Source: Pseudomonas sp. dw_358
GTDB lineage: Bacteria > Pseudomonadota > Gammaproteobacteria > Pseudomonadales > Pseudomonadaceae
Direction: 5' to 3'
Assembly: GCF_018449655.1 (NCBI RefSeq)
Contig: NZ_JAAVUX010000013.1
Coordinates: 62,001 to 126,000 of the forward strand
Length of the DNA: 64,000 nt
Below, one piece after another: positions 16,622 to 24,764 of the stretch. The notes under the pieces are model-generated. The model saw only the letters and a program-made list of their open reading frames with translations. It ran no database searches and had not been told where the DNA came from. How positions within the stretch are numbered: position 1 is the stretch's first letter; each line of letters opens with the position of its first letter. The position numbers and the translations under genes are program-made.

Positions 16622-16645
16622 CCGCCCGATCACTTGACCGGACGG
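16622..16645 (-). terminator. intrinsic terminator candidate for the glgE-treS-glgB operon
   Basis: Just beyond the glgB stop on the minus strand, ccgtccg and cgggcgg can form a 7-bp stem (one G-U pair in RNA) around a 10-base loop. It is followed by TGGTTTT. It also separates the operon from the convergent EEP gene ending at 16612. Confidence 0.5.
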
Positions 16646-16655
16646 CAGCCAATGC

Positions 16656-18881
16656 TTACTGCGGCTTGAAGATCAACACCCCCAACGGCGGCAGGTTCAA
16701 GCTCAACGACAACGGCTGGCCATGCGCTGCGACGTGTTCGGTCTCCACGGCCCCACCGTTACCGAAATTAGAGCCGGCATACAGGTCCGCGTCGCTGTTG
16801 AGCACCTCGGTCCAGCGTTCAGCGAAGGGCACGCCAACGCGATAGCCCTCCCTCGGCACCGGGGTGAAGTTGCCCACCACCAGCAAGGGCTCGCCTTCAC
16901 GGCTCCAGCGCAGCCAGGCATAGACGCTGTTGGTGGCGTCATCGCCGATCAGCCACTGGAAGCCTTGGGGCTGGCAATCTTGATCGTGCAGCGCCGGTTC
17001 GCTGCGGTACAGGCGGTTGAGGTCGCCCACCAGTTTCTGAACCCCCAAGTGTTCGGAGTACTGGGTGAGATACCAGTCCAGTTGATGGTCATGGTTCCAC
17101 TCGCGCCACTGGCCGAATTCGCAGCCCATGAACAGCAGTTTCTTGCCCGGATGGGTCCACATGAAGGTCAGGTAGGCCCGCAGATTAGCGAACTTTTGCC
17201 AGCGATCCCCCGGCATCTTGTCGATCAGCGAGTGTTTGCCGTGCACCACTTCGTCGTGGGAAATGGGCAGCACAAAATGCTCGGAAAACGCGTACATCAG
17301 GCCGAAGCTCAGCTCATTGTGGTGATGAGCACGGTGAATCGGGTCGTTCTGGATGTAGTGCAAAGTGTCATGCATCCAGCCCATGTTCCACTTGTAGTTG
17401 AAGCCCAGGCCGCCCTGCTGGGTGGGCTGACTGACCCCTGGCCACGCGGTGGATTCTTCGGCGATCACCAGCGCGCCGGGGGCCTCGACCGCGACCACGT
17501 CATTGAGGTGACGCAGGAACTCGATGGCCTCGATGTTTTCCCGGCCGCCATATTTGTTCGGCACCCACTCGCCGGCCTTGCGCGAGTAATCGCGGTAGAG
17601 CATCGAGGCCACGGCGTCCACCCGCAGGCCGTCGACGTGGTAGTACTTGAGCCAGTGCACCGCCGAAGCAATCATGAAGCCGTGCACTTCGGTACGGCCC
17701 AGGTTGTAGATCAGCGTGTCCCAGTCCTGGTGAAAGCCTTCCAGCGGGTTGTCGTACTCGTATAGCGCAGTGCCGTCGAAACGGGCCAGCCCATGAGTGT
17801 CGGTAGGAAAGTGCGCCGGGACCCAGTCCAGGATCACGCCAATGCCCGCTTTGTGGCAGGCGTTGATGAACTCGGCAAAGTCCTCGGGGGTGCCATAGCG
17901 GGCCGAGGGCGCGAATTGCGAAAGCGGCTGATAACCCCAGGAGCCGCCAAACGGGTGTTCCATGATCGGCATCAACTCGATGTGAGTGAAACCGGTTTGC
18001 TGAATGTACGGAATGAGGCGCTCGGCCAGTTCGTGCCAGTTGTAGGAGCGCACCACCTCGCCCGCTTCGTCCAGCTCGCACATCCAGGAGCCGGCGTGCA
18101 GCTCGTAGATCGACAGCGGCGCATGCACGCTGTGGCGCTCGGCGCGGCTGTCCAGCCACTCCTGATCTTCCCAGTTGAAGTGCAGGGGCTTGGCCACCCG
18201 CGAGCCGGTGGCCGGCGGCAACTCAGTCTGCAGGGCCACAGGGTCGGCCTTGAGTGGCAGTATCCCGTGTTGGCCCAATACTTCGTACTTGTAGGCCTCG
18301 CCCGGTTGCAGGCGCGGCACGAAAATCTCCCAGACGCCGCTGGGATGACGCAGGCGCATCGGGTGACGGCGGCCGTCCCACGCATTGAAGTCACCCACCA
18401 CGGACACCCGTCGGGCATTCGGTGCCCACACGGCAAAGCGTACGCCGTCCACGCCGTCAATCTGAACGAACTGGGCGCCCAACGCATGGCCCAGGTCGCG
18501 ATGATTGCCCTCGGCAAACAAATACAGGTCCATTTCCCCCAGCAGCGCGCCATAGCTATAGGGGTCTTCGCTCACCTGCTCACCCCCGGCCCACTGCACT
18601 TTAAGCAGGTATGGCTGGCGGCCTGCGAAGTGGCCAGTGAAGAGCCCCGGTGTGGCGCTCTGCTCCAGTGGGCCAAGCGTATCGCCCGAGTCCCGGGCCA
18701 GCACCTGGACACTCAGGGCATTGGGCAGATAAGCACGGATGTACTGGCCCTCGGCGCCGTCCGGATGGGGGCCGAGGATCGAAAACGGGTCTTGATGCTC
18801 GGCACGAATCAGCGCTTCTATATCGGCCGGGGAAGGCAAAGTGCCGCCCTGACCCAATCCTTGTTCTTGGTGCGCACTCAT
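16656..18881 (-). CDS. glgB: 1,4-alpha-glucan branching enzyme (GH13_9)
   Basis: GlgB transfers a chain segment to a C6 hydroxyl and so creates alpha-1,6 branches in the glucan made by GlgE or GlgA. An N-terminal module and a CBM48 (FAVWAPNARRVSVVGDFNAW) precede the barrel. Catalytic regions are GLRVDAVASMLYRDYSR (nucleophile Asp), LVIAEESTAWPGVS (acid Glu) and PISHDEVVHGKHSL. The length of 741 residues is standard for the long proteobacterial form. The start overlaps the treS stop by ATGA, so it is the last cistron of glgE-treS-glgB. Confidence 0.96.
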   Translation of the reverse strand: MSAHQEQGLGQGGTLPSPADIEALIRAEHQDPFSILGPHPDGAEGQYIRAYLPNALSVQVLARDSGDTLGPLEQSATPGLFTGHFAGRQPYLLKVQWAGGEQVSEDPYSYGALLGEMDLYLFAEGNHRDLGHALGAQFVQIDGVDGVRFAVWAPNARRVSVVGDFNAWDGRRHPMRLRHPSGVWEIFVPRLQPGEAYKYEVLGQHGILPLKADPVALQTELPPATGSRVAKPLHFNWEDQEWLDSRAERHSVHAPLSIYELHAGSWMCELDEAGEVVRSYNWHELAERLIPYIQQTGFTHIELMPIMEHPFGGSWGYQPLSQFAPSARYGTPEDFAEFINACHKAGIGVILDWVPAHFPTDTHGLARFDGTALYEYDNPLEGFHQDWDTLIYNLGRTEVHGFMIASAVHWLKYYHVDGLRVDAVASMLYRDYSRKAGEWVPNKYGGRENIEAIEFLRHLNDVVAVEAPGALVIAEESTAWPGVSQPTQQGGLGFNYKWNMGWMHDTLHYIQNDPIHRAHHHNELSFGLMYAFSEHFVLPISHDEVVHGKHSLIDKMPGDRWQKFANLRAYLTFMWTHPGKKLLFMGCEFGQWREWNHDHQLDWYLTQYSEHLGVQKLVGDLNRLYRSEPALHDQDCQPQGFQWLIGDDATNSVYAWLRWSREGEPLLVVGNFTPVPREGYRVGVPFAERWTEVLNSDADLYAGSNFGNGGAVETEHVAAHGQPLSLSLNLPPLGVLIFKPQ

Positions 18882-21800
18882 GACAATTCTCCCCTTGTGC
18901 TCAGCAGCCCGAACAAGCCATGCAAAGGCACGGCCAGCCAGCTCGGGCGATTCTCGGCTTCGTAAGCAATTTCGTAAGCAGCCTTTTCAAGGCTGAACAA
19001 TTCCAGTGCAGCGCGCTCGCCGTCGGTGTCCTGCCAGACGTGGGGCAGGCTCTGAGTGGCCAGGCTGTAGGCGTCGATAAACGCCTGCCGTGCCTCACGC
19101 AGGTAGCGGTCACCGACCCGTTGACGGGCCTCGGCGGCGTGTTCGGAAACATCCACGCTCTGGGCGTTGCGCACCGCCATGGCGGCCGCGTAATCAAACG
19201 AACGCAGCACGCCGCTGACGTCCTTGAACGGGCTGTACATCGCCCTGCGTTCTTCCAGCGGCCGCGCCGGCTCGCCTTCAAAGTCGATCAGGTAAGCATC
19301 GCCCTGCACCACCAGGATCTGGCCCAGGTGCAGGTCACCATGGACACGCATGATCAACCCACCGACGGCACGCTGGCTCAGTGTATCGACGTGCTTGAGC
19401 AAGGCCTTGCGCTGGCCCAGCAGCTTGTCCACCAGGCCTTGGGCCTCGGCGTCCAGATCCGGGCGGCGTTGTTCAAGCAACTGCAGGGCACGCTCCAGCT
19501 GGGCGCCGACACTCTTGCTCCACAATTGCCCATCTTTCTTGCCGCTGGCGCGAGAGCGGAAAGCCGGGTCTTCGGTCGGCGCTCCCAGTACCACATGCAT
19601 TTCACCCAGACGCTGGCCCAGCAACCCGGCAAAATCGGCCAGCTCGCCCAAGGCGTTGTAGTGTTGTTCCTGCTCGGAATGGGCGGTTTCCATCTCGTCG
19701 CGAATCGCTCGCTCCAGGTTGTTCTGGGTCCACTCCCAGGCATCACCCTGGTTGGCCAGAAAGCCCTGGGCAATCATCAGCAAGCTGGGGGTGCCGTCCG
19801 CGGCGACGCGGCTGACCGAGCCCAGCAGCGGGGAAATATTGGCGTAGCCGGCCTCGGTGAGGAAGGCGCCCATTTCGAGCTCCGGGTGGACACCTGCGTT
19901 GACCCGGCGGATCATTTTCAAAACCATCGCGCCGCCGATCACCACCGAGCTGTTGGACTGCTCGGCCGACAGGTAGCGAATGGCCGACTCATCGTTCAAG
20001 GCCAGCTTGCCCAGCTGCGCGGTCGGGATAAACCGCAGTTCATCCTCACCGGCCGGCAGCCGCAGATCGCTCTGAATCCCGGCCAGCACCGCGTGAATAA
20101 AGGTTTCCAGGACAAAAGCGTCAGTGATCAGGCCGACCTGGCGGCCGCGCCGTACTCTGGACAAGGCCAGCTGCTGCGGCAACGCGCTGCTGAACTGATC
20201 CTCGCCCAGCAGACCGAACGGGAACTGGTACCGGCTCGATTGGCCGTCGCCCCCCGTGACTTCGATTTCGCTGAGCAACACGGGACTGGTGGACTTGCCG
20301 AAGCGCACGCCGTAGGCAATCCGTACCTTGGCCACACCCGCGTCCTTGCCGCCGAACCAGCGGCGCTTGGGCAGGTACTGCGGCAACGCCGTCCCTTCCA
20401 AGGTGGTGCGGGACGGGTCGTCGAGGAGTTCTTCCATGCGTTTTTTCAGAACGAGGGTGGTGAAGTCCGGCAGACTTTGTGCCGGTTCCACGTGCCAGCT
20501 GGGCATCTGAGCCTCCGGAGCGAGCAGGAACCAATAGAAACCATAAGGCGGCAAGGTCAGCAGGAAATTCAGCTGCCCTATGGGCGGGAACGCGTTGCCA
20601 CCGAGCATTTCCACCGGGACCATGCCGGCAAATTGCGACAGCTCGAGCTCGGCGGCCTGGGCGGCCCGGGACACATTGGCGACGCACAGGATGATTTCGG
20701 TCTTGCCGTCCGGCCCGGTGTACTCGCGGGTATAAGCCAGGATCCGGCGATTGGCCGGGGTGAGCATGTTCAAGGTACCGCGGCCGAAGGCCTTTTGCTG
20801 CTTGCGCACCGCGAGCATGCGCCGGTGCCAGTTGAGCAGCGAATGGGGGTCGCCGGCCTGGGTTTCGGCGTTGACCGACAGGTAGCCGTACAGCGGGTCC
20901 TGGATCGGGGGCAGCACCAGACTGGCCGGGTCGGCGCGGGAAAAACCGCCGTTACGGTCGATGGACCACTGCATGGGCGTGCGCACACCATCGCGATCGC
21001 CCAGGTAGATGTTGTCGCCCATGCCGATTTCGTCGCCGTAATAAATGGTTGGCGTGCCGGGCATTGACAGCAGCAGGCTGTTGAGCAGTTCGATACGCCG
21101 GCGGTCGCGCTCCAGCAGCGGCGCCAGGCGGCGGCGAATCCCCAGGTTGATGCGCGCCCGACGGTCGGCGGCGTAGTAGTTCCAGAGGTAATCGCGCTCG
21201 CGGTCGGTGACCATTTCCAGGGTCAGCTCATCGTGATTGCGCAGAAAGATCGCCCATTGGCAGTTGGCCGGGATTTCCGGGGTCTGGCGCAGGATGTCGG
21301 TAATGGGGAAGCGGTCTTCCTGGGCCAGCGCCATGTACATGCGCGGCATCAAGGGAAAGTGGAAAGCCATGTGGCATTCGTCGCCGTCCTTGCCGTGCAC
21401 GTCGCCAAAATACAGCTGGGTGTCTTCCGGCCACTGGTTGGCCTCCGCCAACAACATGCGGTCCGGGTAGTTGGCGTCGATTTCCGCGCGAATCTGCTTG
21501 AGCACCTGATGGGTCTCGGGCAGGTTCTCATTGTTGGTGCCGTCACGCTCGATCAGGTACGGGATGGCGTCCAGCCGCAAACCATCGATGCCCATGTCCA
21601 GCCAGTAGCGCATGACCCCCAGCACCGCCTTCATCACCTGCGGGTTGTCGAAATTGAGGTCCGGCTGGTGGGAGTAGAAGCGGTGCCAGAAATACTGGCC
21701 GGCCACCGGGTCCCAGGTCCAATTGGACTTTTCCGTGTCGAGGAAGATGATCCGGGTACCGTCATATTTTTGGTCGCTGTCGGACCACACATAGAAATCC

Positions 21801-22204
21801 CGTGCCCGCGAGCCCGGCTTGGCCCGGCGCGCGCGCTGAAACCACGGGTGCTGGTCAGACGTGTGGTTGATCACCAGCTCGGTGATCACCCGCAAGCCTC
21901 GGGCATGGGCTTCGGCGATGAAGCGGCGGACATCGGCCATGGTGCCGTAGTCGCGGTGCACGGCCTTGTATTCAGAGATGTCATAACCATCATCGCGCCG
22001 TGGCGAAGGGTAGAACGGCAGCAACCAGATGGTGTTGACCCCCAGGTCGGCAATGTAGTCAAGCTTGCCGATCAGGCCGGGGAAATCGCCAATCCCGTCG
22101 TTGTTGGAGTCTGCATAGGATTTGACGTGAACCTGATAGATCACCGCATCCTTGTACCAGAGCGGGTCACTGATGAACTCGGCAGACCGGGGTTTCTTGG
22201 CCAT
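18878..22204 (-). CDS. treS: trehalose synthase / maltokinase fusion
   Basis: A 1108-residue two-domain enzyme. The first 550 or so residues are GH13 TreS, which interconverts trehalose and maltose: DPLWYKDAVIYQVHVKSY at the start, GLRLDAIPYLIERDGT (nucleophile), LLAEANQWPED (acid) and FLRNHDELTLEMV. The C-terminal half is maltokinase (Mak/Pep2), an aminoglycoside-phosphotransferase fold that makes maltose-1-phosphate. Its N-terminal cap is LPKRRWFGGKDAG, and the catalytic loop is MRVHGDLHLGQILV followed by YLIDFEGEPARP. Substrate can thus pass from TreS to the kinase in one polypeptide. The gene lies 26 bases after glgE, which uses maltose-1-phosphate. Confidence 0.96.
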   Translation of the reverse strand: MAKKPRSAEFISDPLWYKDAVIYQVHVKSYADSNNDGIGDFPGLIGKLDYIADLGVNTIWLLPFYPSPRRDDGYDISEYKAVHRDYGTMADVRRFIAEAHARGLRVITELVINHTSDQHPWFQRARRAKPGSRARDFYVWSDSDQKYDGTRIIFLDTEKSNWTWDPVAGQYFWHRFYSHQPDLNFDNPQVMKAVLGVMRYWLDMGIDGLRLDAIPYLIERDGTNNENLPETHQVLKQIRAEIDANYPDRMLLAEANQWPEDTQLYFGDVHGKDGDECHMAFHFPLMPRMYMALAQEDRFPITDILRQTPEIPANCQWAIFLRNHDELTLEMVTDRERDYLWNYYAADRRARINLGIRRRLAPLLERDRRRIELLNSLLLSMPGTPTIYYGDEIGMGDNIYLGDRDGVRTPMQWSIDRNGGFSRADPASLVLPPIQDPLYGYLSVNAETQAGDPHSLLNWHRRMLAVRKQQKAFGRGTLNMLTPANRRILAYTREYTGPDGKTEIILCVANVSRAAQAAELELSQFAGMVPVEMLGGNAFPPIGQLNFLLTLPPYGFYWFLLAPEAQMPSWHVEPAQSLPDFTTLVLKKRMEELLDDPSRTTLEGTALPQYLPKRRWFGGKDAGVAKVRIAYGVRFGKSTSPVLLSEIEVTGGDGQSSRYQFPFGLLGEDQFSSALPQQLALSRVRRGRQVGLITDAFVLETFIHAVLAGIQSDLRLPAGEDELRFIPTAQLGKLALNDESAIRYLSAEQSNSSVVIGGAMVLKMIRRVNAGVHPELEMGAFLTEAGYANISPLLGSVSRVAADGTPSLLMIAQGFLANQGDAWEWTQNNLERAIRDEMETAHSEQEQHYNALGELADFAGLLGQRLGEMHVVLGAPTEDPAFRSRASGKKDGQLWSKSVGAQLERALQLLEQRRPDLDAEAQGLVDKLLGQRKALLKHVDTLSQRAVGGLIMRVHGDLHLGQILVVQGDAYLIDFEGEPARPLEERRAMYSPFKDVSGVLRSFDYAAAMAVRNAQSVDVSEHAAEARQRVGDRYLREARQAFIDAYSLATQSLPHVWQDTDGERAALELFSLEKAAYEIAYEAENRPSWLAVPLHGLFGLLSTRGELS

Positions 22205-22230
22205 TATTCTTCTCTGTCAGTGAGGACGGT

Positions 22231-24255
22231 TCATTGGGCCTTGCTGAAGCGCCAGATACCGAATGGCGTGCGGGACGGATCAATACGCATGAACTGAGTC
22301 TTGCCGTACCAGTTCCAGCGGTGGCCGGTCATCAGGTCCTCGCCGGCGGTGGTGGCGTTGTCATCCAGGCCCAACTCCCACAGCGGCAACTCGAAGTTGG
22401 CCTCCTGCACGTTGTAGGGGTCGAGGCTGACCGCCACCAGAATAAAGTTTTCCTTGTCGGCGGTACGTTTGCCGAAGTAGAGGATGTTGTCGTTGAACGC
22501 CTGGTAAAAGGCAATGCCCAAGTGGGTCTGGAGGGCCGGGTTCTGCCGGCGGATCCGGTTGAGCTGGGCTATTTCGGCAATGATGTTGCCCGCCTGGGTG
22601 TAGTCCCGGGGACGGATCTCGTATTTCTCGGAGTCCAGGTACTCTTCCTTGCCGGGTATGGCGGCGGACTCGCACAGTTCGAAGCCCGAATACATGCCCC
22701 ACAGGCCCGAGCCCATGGTCGCCAGCGCCGCACGGATGAGAAAACCGGGGCGACCGGATTCATGCAGAAACGGCGGGTTGATGTCCGGCGTATTGACGAA
22801 GAAATTTGGCCGGTAGCACCAGGCCAGCGGCGGCGTGCTCAGTTCACCCAGGTAGGTGGCCAGCTCCGCCTTGGAGTTGCGCCAGGTGAAATAGGTATAG
22901 CTCTGTGAATAGCCGACCTTGCCCAGACGCGCCATCATCGCCGGTTTGGTGAAAGCCTCGGCAAGGAACATTACCGAGGAATCCTTGCTGCGCACGTCCT
23001 CGATCAACCATTGCCAGAACGGCAATGGTTTGGTGTGAGGGTTATCCACGCGAAAGACTTTCACCCCTTCGGCCACCCAGCCCATGATCACGTCGCGCAA
23101 TTCCAGCCAGAGACCGGGCACCGCATCGGCGGCATAGAAGTCGACGTTGACGATGTCCTGATACTTCTTCGGCGGGTTTTCCGCGTAGCGAATGGTGCCG
23201 TCGGGCCGCCACGAGAACCAGCCCGGGTGTTCTTTCAACCAAGGGTGGTCCTGGGAGCACTGGATGGCAAAGTCCAGCGCGATCTCCAGGCCATGGTCGG
23301 CCGCCGCTGCCACCAGCCGGCGAAAATCCTCACGGCTGCCCAGCTGCGGGTGAATGGCCTCGTGGCCACCGTCCGGGCTGCCGATGGCATAGGGGCTGCC
23401 GACGTCATCGGGGCCGGCGGTCAGCGAATTGTTAGGGCCCTTGCGGTGCGCGCGGCCGATGGGATGGATCGGCGGAAAATACAACACGTCGAAGCCCATA
23501 TCGCGGATCATCGGCAGGCGGTTGTGCACATCGTTGAAGGTGCCGTGGCGGGCCTTGTCATCGGTGATGGAGCGAGGAAATAGCTCGTACCAGCTGGCGA
23601 ATTGCGCCAAGGGCCGTTCCACATCCAGCGGGAACTCGGCGCTGCGGCTGAGGAAGGCGCGATGATCGGCCCGGGCCATGGTGGCGGCGGTGTCGCTGTC
23701 CAACAGCAGCTCGACCTGGCCCTCGGTGTCCAGTTCGGCAAGGCGGCCATGGAGGTAAAGCAGTTTGTCCTTGAGCTCGCCCTCGCTGCGCTCGGCGCTC
23801 TTGTGCAAGTGCTGGCGGCCTTCTTCAAGTTCCAGGGTGGTGGACACCCCGGCCCCGAATTTCTTTTCCAACTCGTAGCAATAGCTGGCGAACTGATCGA
23901 TCCACGCCTCGATGATGAAGATATGCCGCCCGACGTTGTCGACATACAGTTCGCCCTGCCAGCTGTCGTTGCCCAGGTCGCGCATGTTGGCGCTCTGCCA
24001 CTCGCCTCCGTTGCTCTCACGCCAGCGCAGGACGACAGCCATCTTGTCGTGTCCGTCGGCGTAGACCTTGCTGTCCACCGTCAGGCGCTGGCCGACTACC
24101 GCCTTGACCGCAAACACACCGCCCTCGATCACCGGGGTGGTGGATTCGATCACGATGCGGGGCAGCAGCAGCGCCTGAGACAGGCTCAGCGGCCAGCTCG
24201 GCGCGGCGTGTGGATCGGGGCTCTGATCGGCATTTGCAGGTGCGTCGGCAGTCAT
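22231..24255 (-). CDS. glgE: alpha-1,4-glucan:maltose-1-phosphate maltosyltransferase (GH13_3)
   Basis: GlgE elongates alpha-1,4-glucan by two glucose units from maltose-1-phosphate and releases phosphate. The protein has an N-terminal immunoglobulin-like domain (RIVIESTTPVIEGG), then FPPIHPIGRAHRKGPNN, which is characteristic of GlgE. The catalytic regions are VKVFRVDNPHTKPLPFW (nucleophile Asp), VMFLAEAFTKPAMM (acid Glu) and FFVNTPDINPPFLHESGRPG. The start at 24255 has AAGGAG nine bases upstream; the frame stays open a further 16 codons without such a site. Length is 674 residues. It is the first gene of the operon and sits behind an AlgU-like promoter. Confidence 0.96.
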   Translation of the reverse strand: MTADAPANADQSPDPHAAPSWPLSLSQALLLPRIVIESTTPVIEGGVFAVKAVVGQRLTVDSKVYADGHDKMAVVLRWRESNGGEWQSANMRDLGNDSWQGELYVDNVGRHIFIIEAWIDQFASYCYELEKKFGAGVSTTLELEEGRQHLHKSAERSEGELKDKLLYLHGRLAELDTEGQVELLLDSDTAATMARADHRAFLSRSAEFPLDVERPLAQFASWYELFPRSITDDKARHGTFNDVHNRLPMIRDMGFDVLYFPPIHPIGRAHRKGPNNSLTAGPDDVGSPYAIGSPDGGHEAIHPQLGSREDFRRLVAAAADHGLEIALDFAIQCSQDHPWLKEHPGWFSWRPDGTIRYAENPPKKYQDIVNVDFYAADAVPGLWLELRDVIMGWVAEGVKVFRVDNPHTKPLPFWQWLIEDVRSKDSSVMFLAEAFTKPAMMARLGKVGYSQSYTYFTWRNSKAELATYLGELSTPPLAWCYRPNFFVNTPDINPPFLHESGRPGFLIRAALATMGSGLWGMYSGFELCESAAIPGKEEYLDSEKYEIRPRDYTQAGNIIAEIAQLNRIRRQNPALQTHLGIAFYQAFNDNILYFGKRTADKENFILVAVSLDPYNVQEANFELPLWELGLDDNATTAGEDLMTGHRWNWYGKTQFMRIDPSRTPFGIWRFSKAQ

Positions 24256-24324
24256 CGAGCATTGCTCCTTGCGCCCAGTGGGACGCGCATGTTCGGGGTC
24301 CAATTAGCCTTTGGGGCCACTAGC

Positions 24325-24352
24325 TTCGAAGCCCGGCACGGCGGGAAAGTTC
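24325..24352 (-). promoter_or_regulatory. AlgU/RpoE-type promoter candidate for glgE-treS-glgB
   Basis: On the minus strand GAACTT (24352-24347) is followed by a 17-base spacer and TCGAA (24329-24325). This fits the AlgU consensus GAACTT-N16/17-TCnnA. It predicts a transcript start near 24318 and a leader of about 60 bases before glgE. Confidence 0.55.
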
Positions 24353-24486
24353 ATACGGATTTGGGGTTGGACGGCGGGGGGCGGATGCGGGTGGGATCTA
24401 TCGTGACTTCTGTGGGTCCACTATTGGACAGGCCTGCTGAAAGGGCCTGTCAATCGCCTTTCTGCCTGCCTTGCGAGGACAGCCAC

Positions 24487-24639
24487 ATGACATTGCCGAT
24501 TCCTCCCGAACCCGAAGACCCGAACATCGACGATCCGGAGCTGCCACCCCCCGAGATCGACCCTACCGAAGTCCCTCCGGTGCCCGTGAGGCCGCCCGAA
24601 GGCGACCCGGCGCCGGACGTTCCGGCGCGCCAACTGTAA
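24487..24639 (+). CDS. small acidic proline-rich protein (50 aa)
   Basis: The frame encodes MTLPIPPEPEDPNIDDPELP and continues with PPEIDPTEVPPVPVRPPEGD to a short end. About a third of residues are proline and a quarter are acidic. A GAGGAC box lies 12 bases upstream. It has no hydrophobic segment and is surely unstructured. It lies divergently from glgE, within the space before a MocR-type regulator. Function unknown; the strong composition bias and ribosome site favour a real gene. Confidence 0.6.
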   Translation: MTLPIPPEPEDPNIDDPELPPPEIDPTEVPPVPVRPPEGDPAPDVPARQL

Positions 24640-24764
24640 AGCCGTGCACGCGGAGCATAGACGCCCGATGGCGTGTCTGCTCCGTATTTTTCCCTTCCCG
24701 CTGCATCTGTTCTGAACCGGTCTCAGGTGGCATAGTGCAACCCTTTGCGTGAGCCCTCGATGCC

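Noticed and set aside
18920..21067. 715-codon open frame on the plus strand
   Set aside because: Antisense to the treS-maltokinase gene, whose catalytic motifs are intact on the minus strand.
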